Source of the DNA: an uncultured Clostridia bacterium
GTDB lineage: Bacteria; Bacillota; Clostridia; Oscillospirales; Ruminococcaceae
Direction of reading: 5' to 3'
Assembly: GCA_947389015.1 (NCBI GenBank)
Contig: CANDVA010000009.1
Coordinates: 1-64,000 of the forward strand
Length of the DNA: 64,000 bases
In this document: positions 49,944-58,544 of the stretch, in pieces
Layout: each line of letters starts with the position of its first letter
Position numbering within the stretch: the first letter of the stretch is position 1
The notes under the pieces: generated by a model
Told to the model about the DNA's origin: nothing
Seen by the model: only the letters and a program-made list of their open reading frames with translations
The model's database searches: none
Made by a program: the position numbers and the translations under genes

Positions 49944-51014
49944 GTGGAAAAAAAGATAAAACTGGACAAAAATCACCTGTTCGGCGTTGTGAACAGGCTC
50001 GGAATGAAACTTACCGTTCTTACGCTGCTGATAAGTCTCGGGGCGGATATTCTGACGTTCACGTCGGCAATCGTTATCGGGTTCGTTACAGGCGGCACGA
50101 ACGATACGACGCAGGTCATAGCTTCTGTTGCCGCAAGTATTATAATAGGAACGCTGCTGTCGTTTATTATCGGAAATACCGTACTGAAGCCGCTCTCGGA
50201 GCTTGTCAAGGCTACAAAGCGCGTTATGGGAGGAGACTATACGGCAAAACTGGAAATGGGCTGGATAGAAAAGCATACGGTCAAAGAGCTGCGCGAGCTT
50301 ATCCGCGACTTTAACGATATGACCGAAGAGCTGAGAAATACCGAATTGTTCCGAAAGGATTTCATCTCCTCGTTTTCGCACGAATTCAAAACTCCGCTCG
50401 CGTCTATACGAGGTTTCGCGAGGCAGCTATACGAGGGCGATCTTACTCCCGAGCAACAGAGGGAATTCTCGAAAATAATCCTGGACGAAACGGAATATCT
50501 TTCGGTGCTTTCGCAGAACACGCTGCTTATGACCAGTCTTGAAAACAAGGATATCGTTTCCGAAAAAATATCGTTTTCGCTTGACGAACAGCTCCGCAGT
50601 TGTATGATACGGCTGGAGCCGCAATGGTCGGCAAAGGACATCGAGATAGATATGGAGGGGCTGGAGGACGTTAAGTTTTTCTGGAACGAGCAGCTGCTGG
50701 CGCACGTCTGGAATAATCTGTTTGACAACGCGGTCAAGTTCACGCCCGAGGGCGGACTGATACGCGTTTCGTGCAGGCGTGAAAACGAAACGGTCACTGT
50801 CGTTATAGAGGACAGCGGCTGCGGCATAGCGGAGGACGCGCTTCCCCATATATTTGAGAAATTCTATCAGGCTGACAGCTCGCACGCTACTAAAGGAAAC
50901 GGCTTGGGACTGCCTCTGGTAAAGAGGATCGTTGAGCTTTGCGGCGGCACGGTCGAAGTAAGCTCGGAGCTTGGAGGCGGAACAACGTTTTCAGTGAGAT
51001 TGAGGGAGCGCTAG
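49944..51014 (+). CDS. Sensor histidine kinase
   Basis: 356 residues with a GTG start (GGAGG 12 bases upstream). Two membrane helices (MKLTVLTLLISLGADILTFTSAIVIGFV and VIASVAASIIIGTLLSFIIG) with almost no extracellular loop, HAMP domain, phosphoacceptor H146 in SFSHEFKTPLASIRG, and ATPase motifs N (HVWNNLFDNAVKF), G1 (EDSGCGI), F (IFEKFYQAD) and G2 (GNGLGLPLV). The short loop suggests intramembrane sensing, as in kinases for envelope stress. Partner of the regulator at 47,914. Confidence 0.93.
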   Translation: MEKKIKLDKNHLFGVVNRLGMKLTVLTLLISLGADILTFTSAIVIGFVTGGTNDTTQVIASVAASIIIGTLLSFIIGNTVLKPLSELVKATKRVMGGDYTAKLEMGWIEKHTVKELRELIRDFNDMTEELRNTELFRKDFISSFSHEFKTPLASIRGFARQLYEGDLTPEQQREFSKIILDETEYLSVLSQNTLLMTSLENKDIVSEKISFSLDEQLRSCMIRLEPQWSAKDIEIDMEGLEDVKFFWNEQLLAHVWNNLFDNAVKFTPEGGLIRVSCRRENETVTVVIEDSGCGIAEDALPHIFEKFYQADSSHATKGNGLGLPLVKRIVELCGGTVEVSSELGGGTTFSVRLRER

Positions 51015-51015
51015 A

Positions 51016-51047
51016 AAAGGCTGCGTAGGATCACTGCGCAGCCTTTT
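51016..51047. terminator. Bidirectional terminator
   Basis: AAAAGGCTGCG and CGCAGCCTTTT arms between the converging kinase and amt genes. Confidence 0.85.
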
Positions 51048-51061
51048 ATTGATGATTTGCG

Positions 51062-52876
51062 TTATTCGTTATCCTGCAAAGCGTCGTAGCCGCTTTCGCC
51101 CGTGCGCACCTTTACAACGTCCGCAACGTCGTAGACGAATATCTTTCCGTCGCCAATCTTGCCAGTGTACAAAACGCTCTTGGCGGTCTCAATGACCGTT
51201 TCAACGGGCACCTTGCATACGACGATCTCCATTTTGATCTTGGGGAGCAGATGTGTTTCGATCGGCACGCCGCGGTAATATTCCGTAGCGCCCTTCTGCA
51301 TACCGCAGCCGAGTACGTTCGTGACCGTCATGCCCGTGATGCCGACAGCCGACATAGCATTCTTGAGAGCCTCGATATGCTCCTGCTTCGTGATTATAAC
51401 TACCTTGGACATATGTACGCCCTCGCTCGGAGTATACTTCCTGTGAATAACGGGGATCGACTGCTCATTGGAAACAGCCTCAACCTTTTTGTCAACCTGC
51501 GCGAGAGTGTCGACCTCTTTTTCACGTCCCGAAGCTGTGGTCTCGATCTGCATAGACGGGATAAAGTCAGCGTAAGAGCTGGGCAGACCGTGCTCCGTAG
51601 CGTCCAGACCGACGATCTCCTCGTGACGGGAAACGCGCAGTCCGATCGTCTTTTTGATGATCAAGAACGTAAGCGAGATCGTTACGCCAGTCCAGACAAG
51701 CACCGCCAGCACGCCGAGCGCCTGAATACCGAGCTGCTCAAATCCGCCGCCGTAAAACAGTCCGCGCATTTTAGTGTCGGGGTCTGCGAGCGCCGCAACG
51801 CCGCCGTTCTGACCGTTGCCCGTCGCAAACAATCCCACTGCCAGCGAGCCCCAGATACCGTTGCAGAAATGCACCGCGACAGCGCCGACGGGGTCGTCGA
51901 TATGAAGCTTGTAATCGAGCAGCCATACACCGAATACTACAAGGAAGCCCGAAACAAGACCGATGATCGCCGCGCCGAGACAGTCGGTGTCCGCGCAGGG
52001 GGCTGTTATCGCAACCAGACCCGCAAGCGAAGCGTTAAGGCACATCGAAACATCGGGCTTGCCGTTTTTCAGCCATGTGAATATCATTGTCGTACAAGTT
52101 GCCACAGCTGGAGCTACCGTCGTGGTAAGGAATATTTTAGCGAGATGATCGACATTATCGGCAGCTGCGCCGTTGAAGCCGTACCAACCGAACCACAGAA
52201 TAAACACGCCCAGCGCGCCCAATGTCATAGAGTGCCCGAGGATAGCTCTCGGCTTGCCGTCCTTGCCGAATTTGCCGATACGGGGACCTACCATGGCCGC
52301 GCCGATAAGCGCGCACATACCGCCCGCCATATGGATTGCGGTCGAGCCCGCGAAGTCAACGAAGCCGAGCTGCGTAAGCCAGCCGCCACCCCATATCCAG
52401 TGCGCCTCTACGGGGTAGATTATCGCCGAGATAACACCCGAGTAGATACAGTAGCTGATGAACTTCGTACGTTCTGCCATTGCGCCCGAGACGATAGTAG
52501 CCGCCGTTGCGCAGAATACGAGGTTGAACACGAATTCCGCGCATCTGTCGAAGCTCGAAAAGCTTCCGAGTATATCCATCGTCGGGATACCTACCAGACC
52601 GAACAGCGCGTCCTCGCCGAGCATAAGCCCGAAGCCGATAAGTACGAAGGTCACCGTGCCGATACAGAAGTCCATAAGGTTCTTCATTATGATGTTTCCG
52701 GCGTTTTTTGCGCGGGTCATACCCGTTTCCACCATTGCGAAGCCCGCCTGCATAAAGAATACCAGCGCCGCTCCTATCAGGTACCATATACCGTTGCCGT
52801 CGCCGACGTTGAACATCGTTGCGTTGACGACTTCCTCGGCGCTCGCCGAACCGAGCACCGTTAAGATTGCGTTCAT
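51062..52876 (-). CDS. amt: Ammonium transporter fused to a PII signalling domain
   Basis: 604 residues. Residues ~1-430 are an Amt transporter (WYLIGAALVFFMQAGFAMVETGMTRAKNAGNIIMKN, SAMAERTKF, TAIHMAGGMCALIGAAMVGPR). A linker of ~55 residues leads to a complete PII domain (~490-604: SKVVIITKQEHIEALKNAM, GCGMQKGATEYYRGVPI…LLPKIKMEIVVC, GKIGDGKIFVYDV). The T-loop Tyr that is uridylylated in GlnB/GlnK is replaced (RGVPIET), so control would be by ATP/ADP/2-oxoglutarate binding only. Its leader carries an ANTAR-type element. Confidence 0.95.
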   Translation of the reverse strand: MNAILTVLGSASAEEVVNATMFNVGDGNGIWYLIGAALVFFMQAGFAMVETGMTRAKNAGNIIMKNLMDFCIGTVTFVLIGFGLMLGEDALFGLVGIPTMDILGSFSSFDRCAEFVFNLVFCATAATIVSGAMAERTKFISYCIYSGVISAIIYPVEAHWIWGGGWLTQLGFVDFAGSTAIHMAGGMCALIGAAMVGPRIGKFGKDGKPRAILGHSMTLGALGVFILWFGWYGFNGAAADNVDHLAKIFLTTTVAPAVATCTTMIFTWLKNGKPDVSMCLNASLAGLVAITAPCADTDCLGAAIIGLVSGFLVVFGVWLLDYKLHIDDPVGAVAVHFCNGIWGSLAVGLFATGNGQNGGVAALADPDTKMRGLFYGGGFEQLGIQALGVLAVLVWTGVTISLTFLIIKKTIGLRVSRHEEIVGLDATEHGLPSSYADFIPSMQIETTASGREKEVDTLAQVDKKVEAVSNEQSIPVIHRKYTPSEGVHMSKVVIITKQEHIEALKNAMSAVGITGMTVTNVLGCGMQKGATEYYRGVPIETHLLPKIKMEIVVCKVPVETVIETAKSVLYTGKIGDGKIFVYDVADVVKVRTGESGYDALQDNE

Positions 52877-52918
52877 TTAAGACCGCCCCTTTCATTTTGT
52901 TCGTTTATTTATATCGCA

Positions 52919-52973
52919 AAAGGGGCTATGACATACGTCCTCGCCGTTGAGAAACGTATGTCATAGCCCCTTT
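52919..52973 (-). terminator. Leader terminator of amt (20-bp stem)
   Basis: Arms 52,954-52,973 and 52,919-52,938 pair perfectly over 20 bases, followed by a short T run (TTTTG). It uses bases of both antiterminator hairpins, so the two folds exclude each other. Confidence 0.85.
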
Positions 52974-52981
52974 GCTATGTC
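52931..52981 (-). ncRNA. ANTAR-type antiterminator leader RNA of amt
   Basis: On the minus strand, right after the start of transcription: hairpin P1 CATAGC-AAAGGG-GCTATG (52,979-52,962) and hairpin P2 ACATACGT…ACGTATGT (52,961-52,931) with inner stem CTC/GAG and loop AACGGC. Both loops are six bases with A at position 1 and G at position 4, the known ANTAR-protein recognition signature. P1 and P2 cannot coexist with the 20-bp terminator. An ANTAR regulator elsewhere in the genome would stabilise them and turn on amt when nitrogen is scarce. Confidence 0.82.
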
Positions 52982-52984
52982 TTT

Positions 52985-53013
52985 ATTATACTGGTTTCAA
53001 ATCAAAATGTCAA
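52985..53013 (-). promoter_or_regulatory. Consensus promoter of amt
   Basis: Minus strand TTGACA (53,013-53,008), 17 bases, TATAAT (52,990-52,985). Transcription would begin near 52,979-52,981, at the base of P1. Confidence 0.9.
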
Positions 53014-53280
53014 GCACTTTTTGCAATTTTTTAAATAAAATCTTGCATTTTGTTGAATTTCACAAAATCCAATGGGATTTTATACGTTCGTACGAACACA
53101 CTGCACAAAAGTTAACAATTTTGGCATAAATTACGCGTTTTTCCCGTATTTGTGTGGCGTTGTTTTCCATTGCCAAAGCCGCCGTATAAATATTACCGTC
53201 AATTTATTACTTAGCATAAAGGGCAGTGATTTGCAGAAAATACTACCGTAAACTTTCAAAAAAGGAGCTGAACTTTTACA

Positions 53281-53445
53281 ATGAGGAAACAAACTCAAAG
53301 CTATATAAAGAGCGCGGCAGCGGGTGTTATCACGGGAGGACTGGCGTTTATGGCGGTGAAATCCCTCACCGACAACCGCCGTTTCAAGCGCAAGTCGGCG
53401 GCTAAAGCATTTAAAGTGCTCGGCAGCTTTATGGACGCTATCTGA
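53281..53445 (+). CDS. Small single-span membrane protein
   Basis: 54 residues: basic N-terminus MRKQTQSYIK, helix SAAAGVITGGLAFMAVKSL, then a very basic tail (DNRRFKRKSAAKAFKVLG). Start preceded by AAAAAAGGAGCTGAACTTTTAC. Function unknown. The region 53,014-53,280 otherwise shows nothing clear. Confidence 0.6.
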   Translation: MRKQTQSYIKSAAAGVITGGLAFMAVKSLTDNRRFKRKSAAKAFKVLGSFMDAI

Positions 53446-53455
53446 CATTATTTTG

Positions 53456-53481
53456 CCCCCTCGGTTACAATGCTGAGGGGG
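53456..53481 (+). terminator. Terminator of the small membrane protein gene
   Basis: CCCCCTC and GAGGGGG arms, 7 perfect pairs, 10 bases after the stop. Confidence 0.7.
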
Positions 53482-53506
53482 TTAATATTATATATTCACA
53501 AAAAAG

Positions 53507-53531
53507 CGCGCGGAAATGATACTTCCGCGCG
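53507..53531 (-). terminator. Terminator of the suf operon
   Basis: CGCGCGGAA and TTCCGCGCG arms; on the minus strand followed by CTTTTTTGTG. Confidence 0.85.
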
Positions 53532-53545
53532 TTCTCTATCGTGAG

Positions 53546-54493
53546 TTATTTTAAAAATCCCTCGATTATCTTCTCCTCCGCCTGCTCCTTGGTAAGCCCG
53601 AGAGAACACAACTTCATTATCTGCTCGCCCGCGATCTTTCCGATAGCCGCCTCGTGGATAAGCTCCGCGTCTACGTTGGACGCGTTCAGCGCGGGCTGTG
53701 CGTCGACCTTTCCGTTATCGGCGATGATAGCGTCGCACGCCGAATGTCCCGTGCAGCGGTTGTTTCCCTCAACGACGCTGTAAAACGCCTGATGTGAGTT
53801 TCCTTTCGCCACCGAGCGCGATACCAAATCAGCGCCGCTGTCCTCTCCCTCGAGCTTGACGTGGAAGTTAGTTACCGCGTCCTCTTCATGATCGGTCATT
53901 ATGCGCTCGCGAACGATTATCTTTGCGTTTTTGCCAAGCTCCGCGTTGGTTGTGCGCGTCGAACGGTCAACGCCGCCGAGCTGAATGGTATCCATTTCCA
54001 AGCGAGAATTTTCCTTCAGAAAGCACTCGGTGACGGGGTCTATCTTTTTCAGCCCCGCGCCCTCGCCCGTACCGATATGCTTTTCCTTGTACAGTACGGA
54101 GGAATTCGGTTCGAGGAAAAATCTGTGGATACCGTTATGCCGCGCGTCCTCCTCTCCCTCGTTGTGAACGCCGCAGCCCGCAACGATAACAACGTCAGCG
54201 CCCTCGCCGATATAGAAATCGTTGTACACAAGGTCGTCCACAGCCGTATGGGTAACGCAGGCGGGAATAAATACCGTTTCACCCTTTGTAAACGGCTTTA
54301 CGGTTATATCGATACCGGGTTTATCCGTCTTGGAGGTTATCGTGATATTCGTCGAGTTTTGACGACCCGCGCACTGCGTATCCTCGCGGATATTGTACGC
54401 GCCCACAAAGCCCTTTTCCGCGTCAAAATCTGAGATGACCTTCAGCATCTCGCCCGTTATATCGTTGAAATTCAAGTTCATCAGATCGCTCAT
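53546..54493 (-). CDS. SufB/SufD-family protein, short form
   Basis: 315 residues, about 100 fewer than SufD and 150 fewer than SufB of E. coli. Core beta-helix with VIVAGCGVHNEGEEDARHNGIHRFFLEPNS, IVRERIMTDHEEDAVTNFHVKLEGEDSGADLVSRSVAKG and C-terminal VDAELIHEAAIGKIAGEQIMKLCSLGLTKEQAEEKIIEGFL. Scaffold of a two-gene SUF-like Fe-S assembly system (SufC plus one SufBD). No SufS, SufU or other SufBD paralogue follows. Overlaps sufC by 4 bases. Confidence 0.88.
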   Translation of the reverse strand: MSDLMNLNFNDITGEMLKVISDFDAEKGFVGAYNIREDTQCAGRQNSTNITITSKTDKPGIDITVKPFTKGETVFIPACVTHTAVDDLVYNDFYIGEGADVVIVAGCGVHNEGEEDARHNGIHRFFLEPNSSVLYKEKHIGTGEGAGLKKIDPVTECFLKENSRLEMDTIQLGGVDRSTRTTNAELGKNAKIIVRERIMTDHEEDAVTNFHVKLEGEDSGADLVSRSVAKGNSHQAFYSVVEGNNRCTGHSACDAIIADNGKVDAQPALNASNVDAELIHEAAIGKIAGEQIMKLCSLGLTKEQAEEKIIEGFLK

Positions 54494-55212
54494 TTGCAGT
54501 CCCCCATTCTCTTCGGACAGGCGCAGGTGTACTCGCCCTGGAGCAGCGCGGGAAGTATATCCTCTCGCTTGCCCGCGATACGTATCTTGCCGTCGGCGAC
54601 GACGATAATATCGTCCGCTATCTGCAAAATGCGCTCCTGGTGCGAGATGACTATCAGCTCGCCGCGCGAATCGTTGCGTATCTCCTCAAATGTCTCCACA
54701 AGACGCGAAAAGCTCCACAGGTCGATACCCGCCTCGGGCTCGTCGAACACCGACAGCTTTGCGCTGCGAGCCAGCACCGTTGCAATTTCGATACGCTTAG
54801 CCTCGCCGCCCGACAGTGCGCCGCTCATTTCGCGGTCGATATACTCCTCCGCGCACAAGCCCACCTTGCCGAGCAGACCGCACAGTACCGAATGTCCGAG
54901 GCTTCCGTTCGCCGACAGCTCAAGCAGATCGCGGACTGTCAGTCCCTTGAATCGCACGGGCTGCTGAAACGCGTAAGCGATACCCTTTTTGGCGCGCTCG
55001 GTGATATCGAGCGCGGTGATATCCTCACCATCAAGCAGTATCCGTCCCGATGCGGGCTTTTCCACGCCCGCTATCAGCTTGGCGAGAGTGGTCTTTCCTC
55101 CGCCGTTGGGTCCCGTGATAACGGTCAGCTTGCCGTTGGTTTTGCAGGATATCCCGTTAATAATTGGTTCACCGTCAGGCAAACTCCAGTACAGATCATT
55201 TATTTCAAGCAA
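54490..55212 (-). CDS. sufC: SufC-type ATPase
   Basis: 240 residues from a TTG at 55212 (LLEINDLYWSLPDGEPI), with AAGGAGG 8 bases upstream; the frame from 55,254 contains this ribosome site and is rejected. Walker A GPNGGGKTT, Q loop, signature LSGGEAKRIEIATVLAR, Walker B LSVFDEPEAGID, H-loop SHQ. Unusually the C-terminus ends in CACPKRMGDC, a Cys cluster absent from standard SufC that might hold a metal. Confidence 0.9.
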   Translation of the reverse strand: MLEINDLYWSLPDGEPIINGISCKTNGKLTVITGPNGGGKTTLAKLIAGVEKPASGRILLDGEDITALDITERAKKGIAYAFQQPVRFKGLTVRDLLELSANGSLGHSVLCGLLGKVGLCAEEYIDREMSGALSGGEAKRIEIATVLARSAKLSVFDEPEAGIDLWSFSRLVETFEEIRNDSRGELIVISHQERILQIADDIIVVADGKIRIAGKREDILPALLQGEYTCACPKRMGDCK

Positions 55213-55244
55213 AAGCCTTGCCTCCTTTTTTAACGTATACCCAT

Positions 55245-55273
55245 ATTGTACCACATAGACAATTTTTTGTCAA
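55245..55273 (-). promoter_or_regulatory. Promoter of sufC-sufBD
   Basis: Minus strand TTGACA (55,273-55,268), 17 bases, TACAAT (55,250-55,245). Confidence 0.85.
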
Positions 55274-55345
55274 GATACTTTACTCAATACAGTTATAATA
55301 CCACTTTTTTGTATGCATAATACCGACTATTTCCGAAATCCGCAC

Positions 55346-55374
55346 TTGACACGGAGACAAAAATGTTGTACAAT
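55346..55374 (+). promoter_or_regulatory. Promoter of the SPFH gene
   Basis: TTGACA (55,346-55,351), 17 bases, TACAAT (55,369-55,374); ATG at 55,419 after AAAGGAGAAATTTTACT. Divergent from suf with the same -10 box. Confidence 0.85.
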
Positions 55375-55418
55375 AAGATTAGGCTATCGGCTTATTACTG
55401 TAAAGGAGAAATTTTACT

Positions 55419-56753
55419 ATGGGTTTACTTAAAGCGGGTATGGGCGCGCTTTCCGGTGCGCTGGCGGATTCCTGGAGAGACTATTTCTACTGCGACGCGC
55501 TCAGCTCCGAGGTGCTTGCGGCACGCGGCTGGAAGCGCGTAGGCGGCAAGTCCTCCAACACCAAGGGCAGCGACAATGTTATCTCCAACGGCTCCATAAT
55601 CAACGTTAACGAGGGGCAGTGCGTACTTATAATCGACGGCGGAAAAGTCGCGGAGGTCTGCGCCGAGCCGGGCGAGTTCGTTTACGATACCTCCTCCGAG
55701 CCGAGCATATTCTACGGCGACCTCGGCGAGAACATAAAGGCGACGTTCAATTCGATAGGCAAGCGCTTTGCGTTTGGCGGCGAAGCTCCCAAGGATCAGC
55801 GCGTTTATTTTATCAACACCAAGGAGATCATGGGCAACCGCTACGGCACGGCTACCCCTATCCCGTTCCGTGTTGTAGACAGGAATATCGGTCTTGACGT
55901 GGACGTTTCGCTCCGCTGCAACGGCGAGTATTCCTACCGTATCACCAACCCCGTGCTGTTTTTCAGCAACGTTTGCGGAAATTTCGGAGACACCTATCCC
56001 AAGCGCACCATGGACAGCATGCTGAAAACCGAGATCGTTACGGCTCTTCAGCCCGCGCTCGGCAAGATATCCGACACGGGAGTGCGCCCGAGCAGTCTCC
56101 CATCGCATACCATGGAGATCTGCGACGCGCTTAACGAGATACTGTCAAAAAAGTGGGGCGAGCTGCGCGGTATGACGATAAGCTCGTTCAATATGAACCC
56201 GCCCTCGCTTTCCGCCGAGGATGAGACGCTCATCAAGGATCTCCAGAGAACGGCTGTAATGCGCGATCCCGGTATGGCAGCCGCTCACCTTACGCAGGCT
56301 CAGGGCGAGGCTATGAAGACCGCCGCGGGCAACGCGGGCGGTGCGGCAATGGGCTTTTTCGGTATGAATGTGGCTCAGCAGGCAGGCGGGATAAACGCGG
56401 GCAATCTGTACAATATGGCAGCTCAACAGAACGCTCGGCAACCACAGGCAGCGCCTGCGGCGCCCGCAACGGCGCAGACTGCGGCAAGCTGGTCATGTTC
56501 CTGCGGCGCGGTCAATACGGGCAAATTCTGCACTTCCTGCGGCTCTCCGAGACCCGCGAGCGCCGACGGTTGGACGTGCTCCTGCGGTGCCGTGAACAAG
56601 GGCAAATTCTGTATGGAATGCGGAAAGCCCAAGCCCGCGGGAATGCCGCTCTATAAGTGCGACAAGTGCGGTTGGGAGCCCGACGACCCCTCCAAGCCTC
56701 CGAAGTTCTGTCCCGAATGCGGAGACCCGTTCGACGCTAACGACATAGTATAA
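55419..56753 (+). CDS. SPFH-domain / virion-core-like protein with zinc ribbons
   Basis: 444 residues. The N-terminal ~290 residues are the SPFH/Band-7-like domain of bacterial proteins annotated as virion core protein-like (DSWRDYFYCDALSSEVLAARGWKR, VNEGQCVLIIDGGKVAEVCAEPGEFVYD, PKDQRVYFINTKEIMGNRYGT, DVDVSLRCNGEYSYRITNPVLFF). A Gly/Ala/Gln linker follows, then two double-Cys ribbons (SCSCGAVN…FCTSCGSP, TCSCGAVN…FCMECGKP) and a rubredoxin-like CDKCGWEP…FCPECGDPF. Probably a cytoplasmic oligomer linked to membrane stress. No membrane segment seen. Confidence 0.88.
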   Translation: MGLLKAGMGALSGALADSWRDYFYCDALSSEVLAARGWKRVGGKSSNTKGSDNVISNGSIINVNEGQCVLIIDGGKVAEVCAEPGEFVYDTSSEPSIFYGDLGENIKATFNSIGKRFAFGGEAPKDQRVYFINTKEIMGNRYGTATPIPFRVVDRNIGLDVDVSLRCNGEYSYRITNPVLFFSNVCGNFGDTYPKRTMDSMLKTEIVTALQPALGKISDTGVRPSSLPSHTMEICDALNEILSKKWGELRGMTISSFNMNPPSLSAEDETLIKDLQRTAVMRDPGMAAAHLTQAQGEAMKTAAGNAGGAAMGFFGMNVAQQAGGINAGNLYNMAAQQNARQPQAAPAAPATAQTAASWSCSCGAVNTGKFCTSCGSPRPASADGWTCSCGAVNKGKFCMECGKPKPAGMPLYKCDKCGWEPDDPSKPPKFCPECGDPFDANDIV

Positions 56754-56760
56754 AATAACG

Positions 56761-56790
56761 ACCGCCGAGTGTTATCTCGGCGGTTATTTT
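56761..56790 (+). terminator. Terminator of the SPFH gene
   Basis: ACCGCCGAG-TGTTAT-CTCGGCGGT followed by TATTTTT, just after the stop. Confidence 0.88.
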
Positions 56791-56796
56791 TATCCG

Positions 56797-57399
56797 TTAG
56801 CTTAAATCAAAGGTGGTATATCCAAATTTCTCTATAAGCTTTTGCAGCTTATGAAAATTGGCGACATTATCCTTTTTGGCGAATATTCCCCTGCGGTCGA
56901 ACAATATTCTGTCGTGGGCATAGACGCTGTATATCTCGATATACGGCGGTTCTGCGGTGATATCGCGGTCTCCGATACATTTGTATGTGCTGCCCGGGTG
57001 CTTTCGCCCGAAATTGACCATACACTCACGGTAGGAAACAACGTGACCGTTTCTGAACCTTATGCCGTCCTTATCGACGCTGCCGATATCGTCAAAGCTT
57101 ACCTCCCTTATCTCGGTGTGGAAATAATGGTGCTTTGATTTGAAATATTCCGCCGCCTCGTCAACGTGACACAGGAAATATTTTGCACGCTCCTCGGGTA
57201 TCTCGTGCGTCCACGGGTAATTGTTGCCCATACCCGAGGCGCTGTACGCATACGCCTCGAAGCTGTACTTTATACGCACACTGCCGTCGTCATTCGGGAG
57301 CGTCCATTTAACGATCAGAAAATCGTTATCCTCGAGCAGTATCTCTCCTCTGCCCGTGCTTTGAACCTGAAGCTTTACAAGCGCTGTCTCATCGGTCAT
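56797..57399 (-). CDS. Hypothetical protein
   Basis: 200 residues, acidic, mixed fold (ILLEDNDFLIVKWTLPNDDGSVRIKYSFEAYAYSASGMGNNYPWTHEIPEERA, then IREVSFDDIGSVDKDGIRFRNGHVVSYRECMVNFGRKH). Not recognised. Downstream of the second rpoD gene and separated from it by a hairpin (57,415-57,450). Confidence 0.65.
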   Translation of the reverse strand: MTDETALVKLQVQSTGRGEILLEDNDFLIVKWTLPNDDGSVRIKYSFEAYAYSASGMGNNYPWTHEIPEERAKYFLCHVDEAAEYFKSKHHYFHTEIREVSFDDIGSVDKDGIRFRNGHVVSYRECMVNFGRKHPGSTYKCIGDRDITAEPPYIEIYSVYAHDRILFDRRGIFAKKDNVANFHKLQKLIEKFGYTTFDLS

Positions 57400-57414
57400 A
57401 CATTTTCCTCATAC

Positions 57415-57450
57415 GGCACGGTTATGTAAAGTATTTCCCGATACCGTGCC
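57415..57450 (-). terminator. Hairpin after the second rpoD gene
   Basis: GGCACGGT and ACCGTGCC arms with a 20-base spacer; no T run, so a weak terminator at best. Confidence 0.45.
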
Positions 57451-57452
57451 TC

Positions 57453-58514
57453 TTAATCGAGAAATACTCTCAGCGCCTTGCTTTTGCTCTGTGAGCGTAG
57501 CTTTCTGAGCGCTTTTGCCTCTATCTGTCGAATTCTCTCTCGGGTTACCTTGAACTGCCTGCCGACCTCTTCAAGCGTATGCGAGCGGTCATAGCCAACA
57601 CCGTAACGGAACTTCAGCACCTCGCGCTCACGTTCGGGGAGCGTGTTCAGCGCCTTGTTCAATTCGTCCTTGAACACCGCCTGCATTGCCGTATCGATAG
57701 GCGCTGGCGCGTCCTCGTCGGGGATAAAGTCGCCGAGATAGCTGTCCTCCTCCTCGCCGACGGGAGCCTCGAGCGATACGGGATCTTGCGCGATACGTAT
57801 TATCTCGCGGACTCTGTCCGACGACATATTCAGCTCCTGAGCCACCTCATCGATAGTAGGCTCGTGTCCGTTTTCGTGCAGCAGCTTGTTCTGCGCCTTT
57901 TTGACGCGCGATATCGTCTCCACCATATGCACGGGGATACGTATAGTACGCGCCTGATCCGCGATAGCGCGGGTTATCGACTGTCTTATCCACCACGTCG
58001 CGTAGGTAGAAAATTTGAAGCCTTTGGTGTAATCGAACTTATCTACCGCCTTGATAAGACCGTTGTAGCCCTCCTGTATAAGATCGAGCAGCGGCATACC
58101 GCGCCCGACATAATGTTTTGCTATGCTTACGACAAGCCGCATATTTGCGGTTATCAGCCTGTCACGGGCCTCATCGTCGCCGTTTACGATACGCTCCGCA
58201 AGCTCGCTCTCCTCCTCGGCGGTAAGCAGCGGTATCCTGCCTATCTCGCGCAGGTGTATCTTAACGGGATCGTCCATACACGAGCTTCCCTTTTCGTTAG
58301 CCGTCTCGCCGAGCTCAAGCGCTTTGTTGAGATCGTCCTCAACGCTGAAATCGTCGTCGACCTTTATATTATTTTGATCGAGAAACTCGCTGAGCTTGTC
58401 AAGGTCAACGTCCGCCTCATCAATTACGTTATAGATCTCTTTTGTGGTGAGCGTTCCGCTCTGCCTGCCTCTTTCCAGAAGCTCGTTAAAAATATTCTTC
58501 TCGGTATTATTCAT
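57453..58514 (-). CDS. rpoD: Second primary-type sigma factor (RpoD paralogue)
   Basis: 353 residues. Regions 1.1, 1.2 ([22 protein letters not shown]), 2 ([52 protein letters not shown]), 3 and 4 ([16 protein letters not shown]…[28 protein letters not shown]) are all complete. Promoter-contacting residues match its neighbour at 58,545, so both should read consensus promoters. Divergence is in region 1.1, the region 3-4 linker and the C-terminal end ([13 protein letters not shown] versus [13 protein letters not shown]). 30 bases after the first rpoD gene. Confidence 0.92.
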   Translation of the reverse strand: MNNTEKNIFNELLERGRQSGTLTTKEIYNVIDEADVDLDKLSEFLDQNNIKVDDDFSVEDDLNKALELGETANEKGSSCMDDPVKIHLREIGRIPLLTAEEESELAERIVNGDDEARDRLITANMRLVVSIAKHYVGRGMPLLDLIQEGYNGLIKAVDKFDYTKGFKFSTYATWWIRQSITRAIADQARTIRIPVHMVETISRVKKAQNKLLHENGHEPTIDEVAQELNMSSDRVREIIRIAQDPVSLEAPVGEEEDSYLGDFIPDEDAPAPIDTAMQAVFKDELNKALNTLPEREREVLKFRYGVGYDRSHTLEEVGRQFKVTRERIRQIEAKALRKLRSQSKSKALRVFLD

Positions 58515-58544
58515 TTAATGATCCTTTCAGCCGCTATGTATATA

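Noticed and set aside
51251..52864. 537-residue plus-strand frame opposite amt
   Set aside because: Antisense shadow in a GC-rich gene; Arg/His-rich composition without domains.
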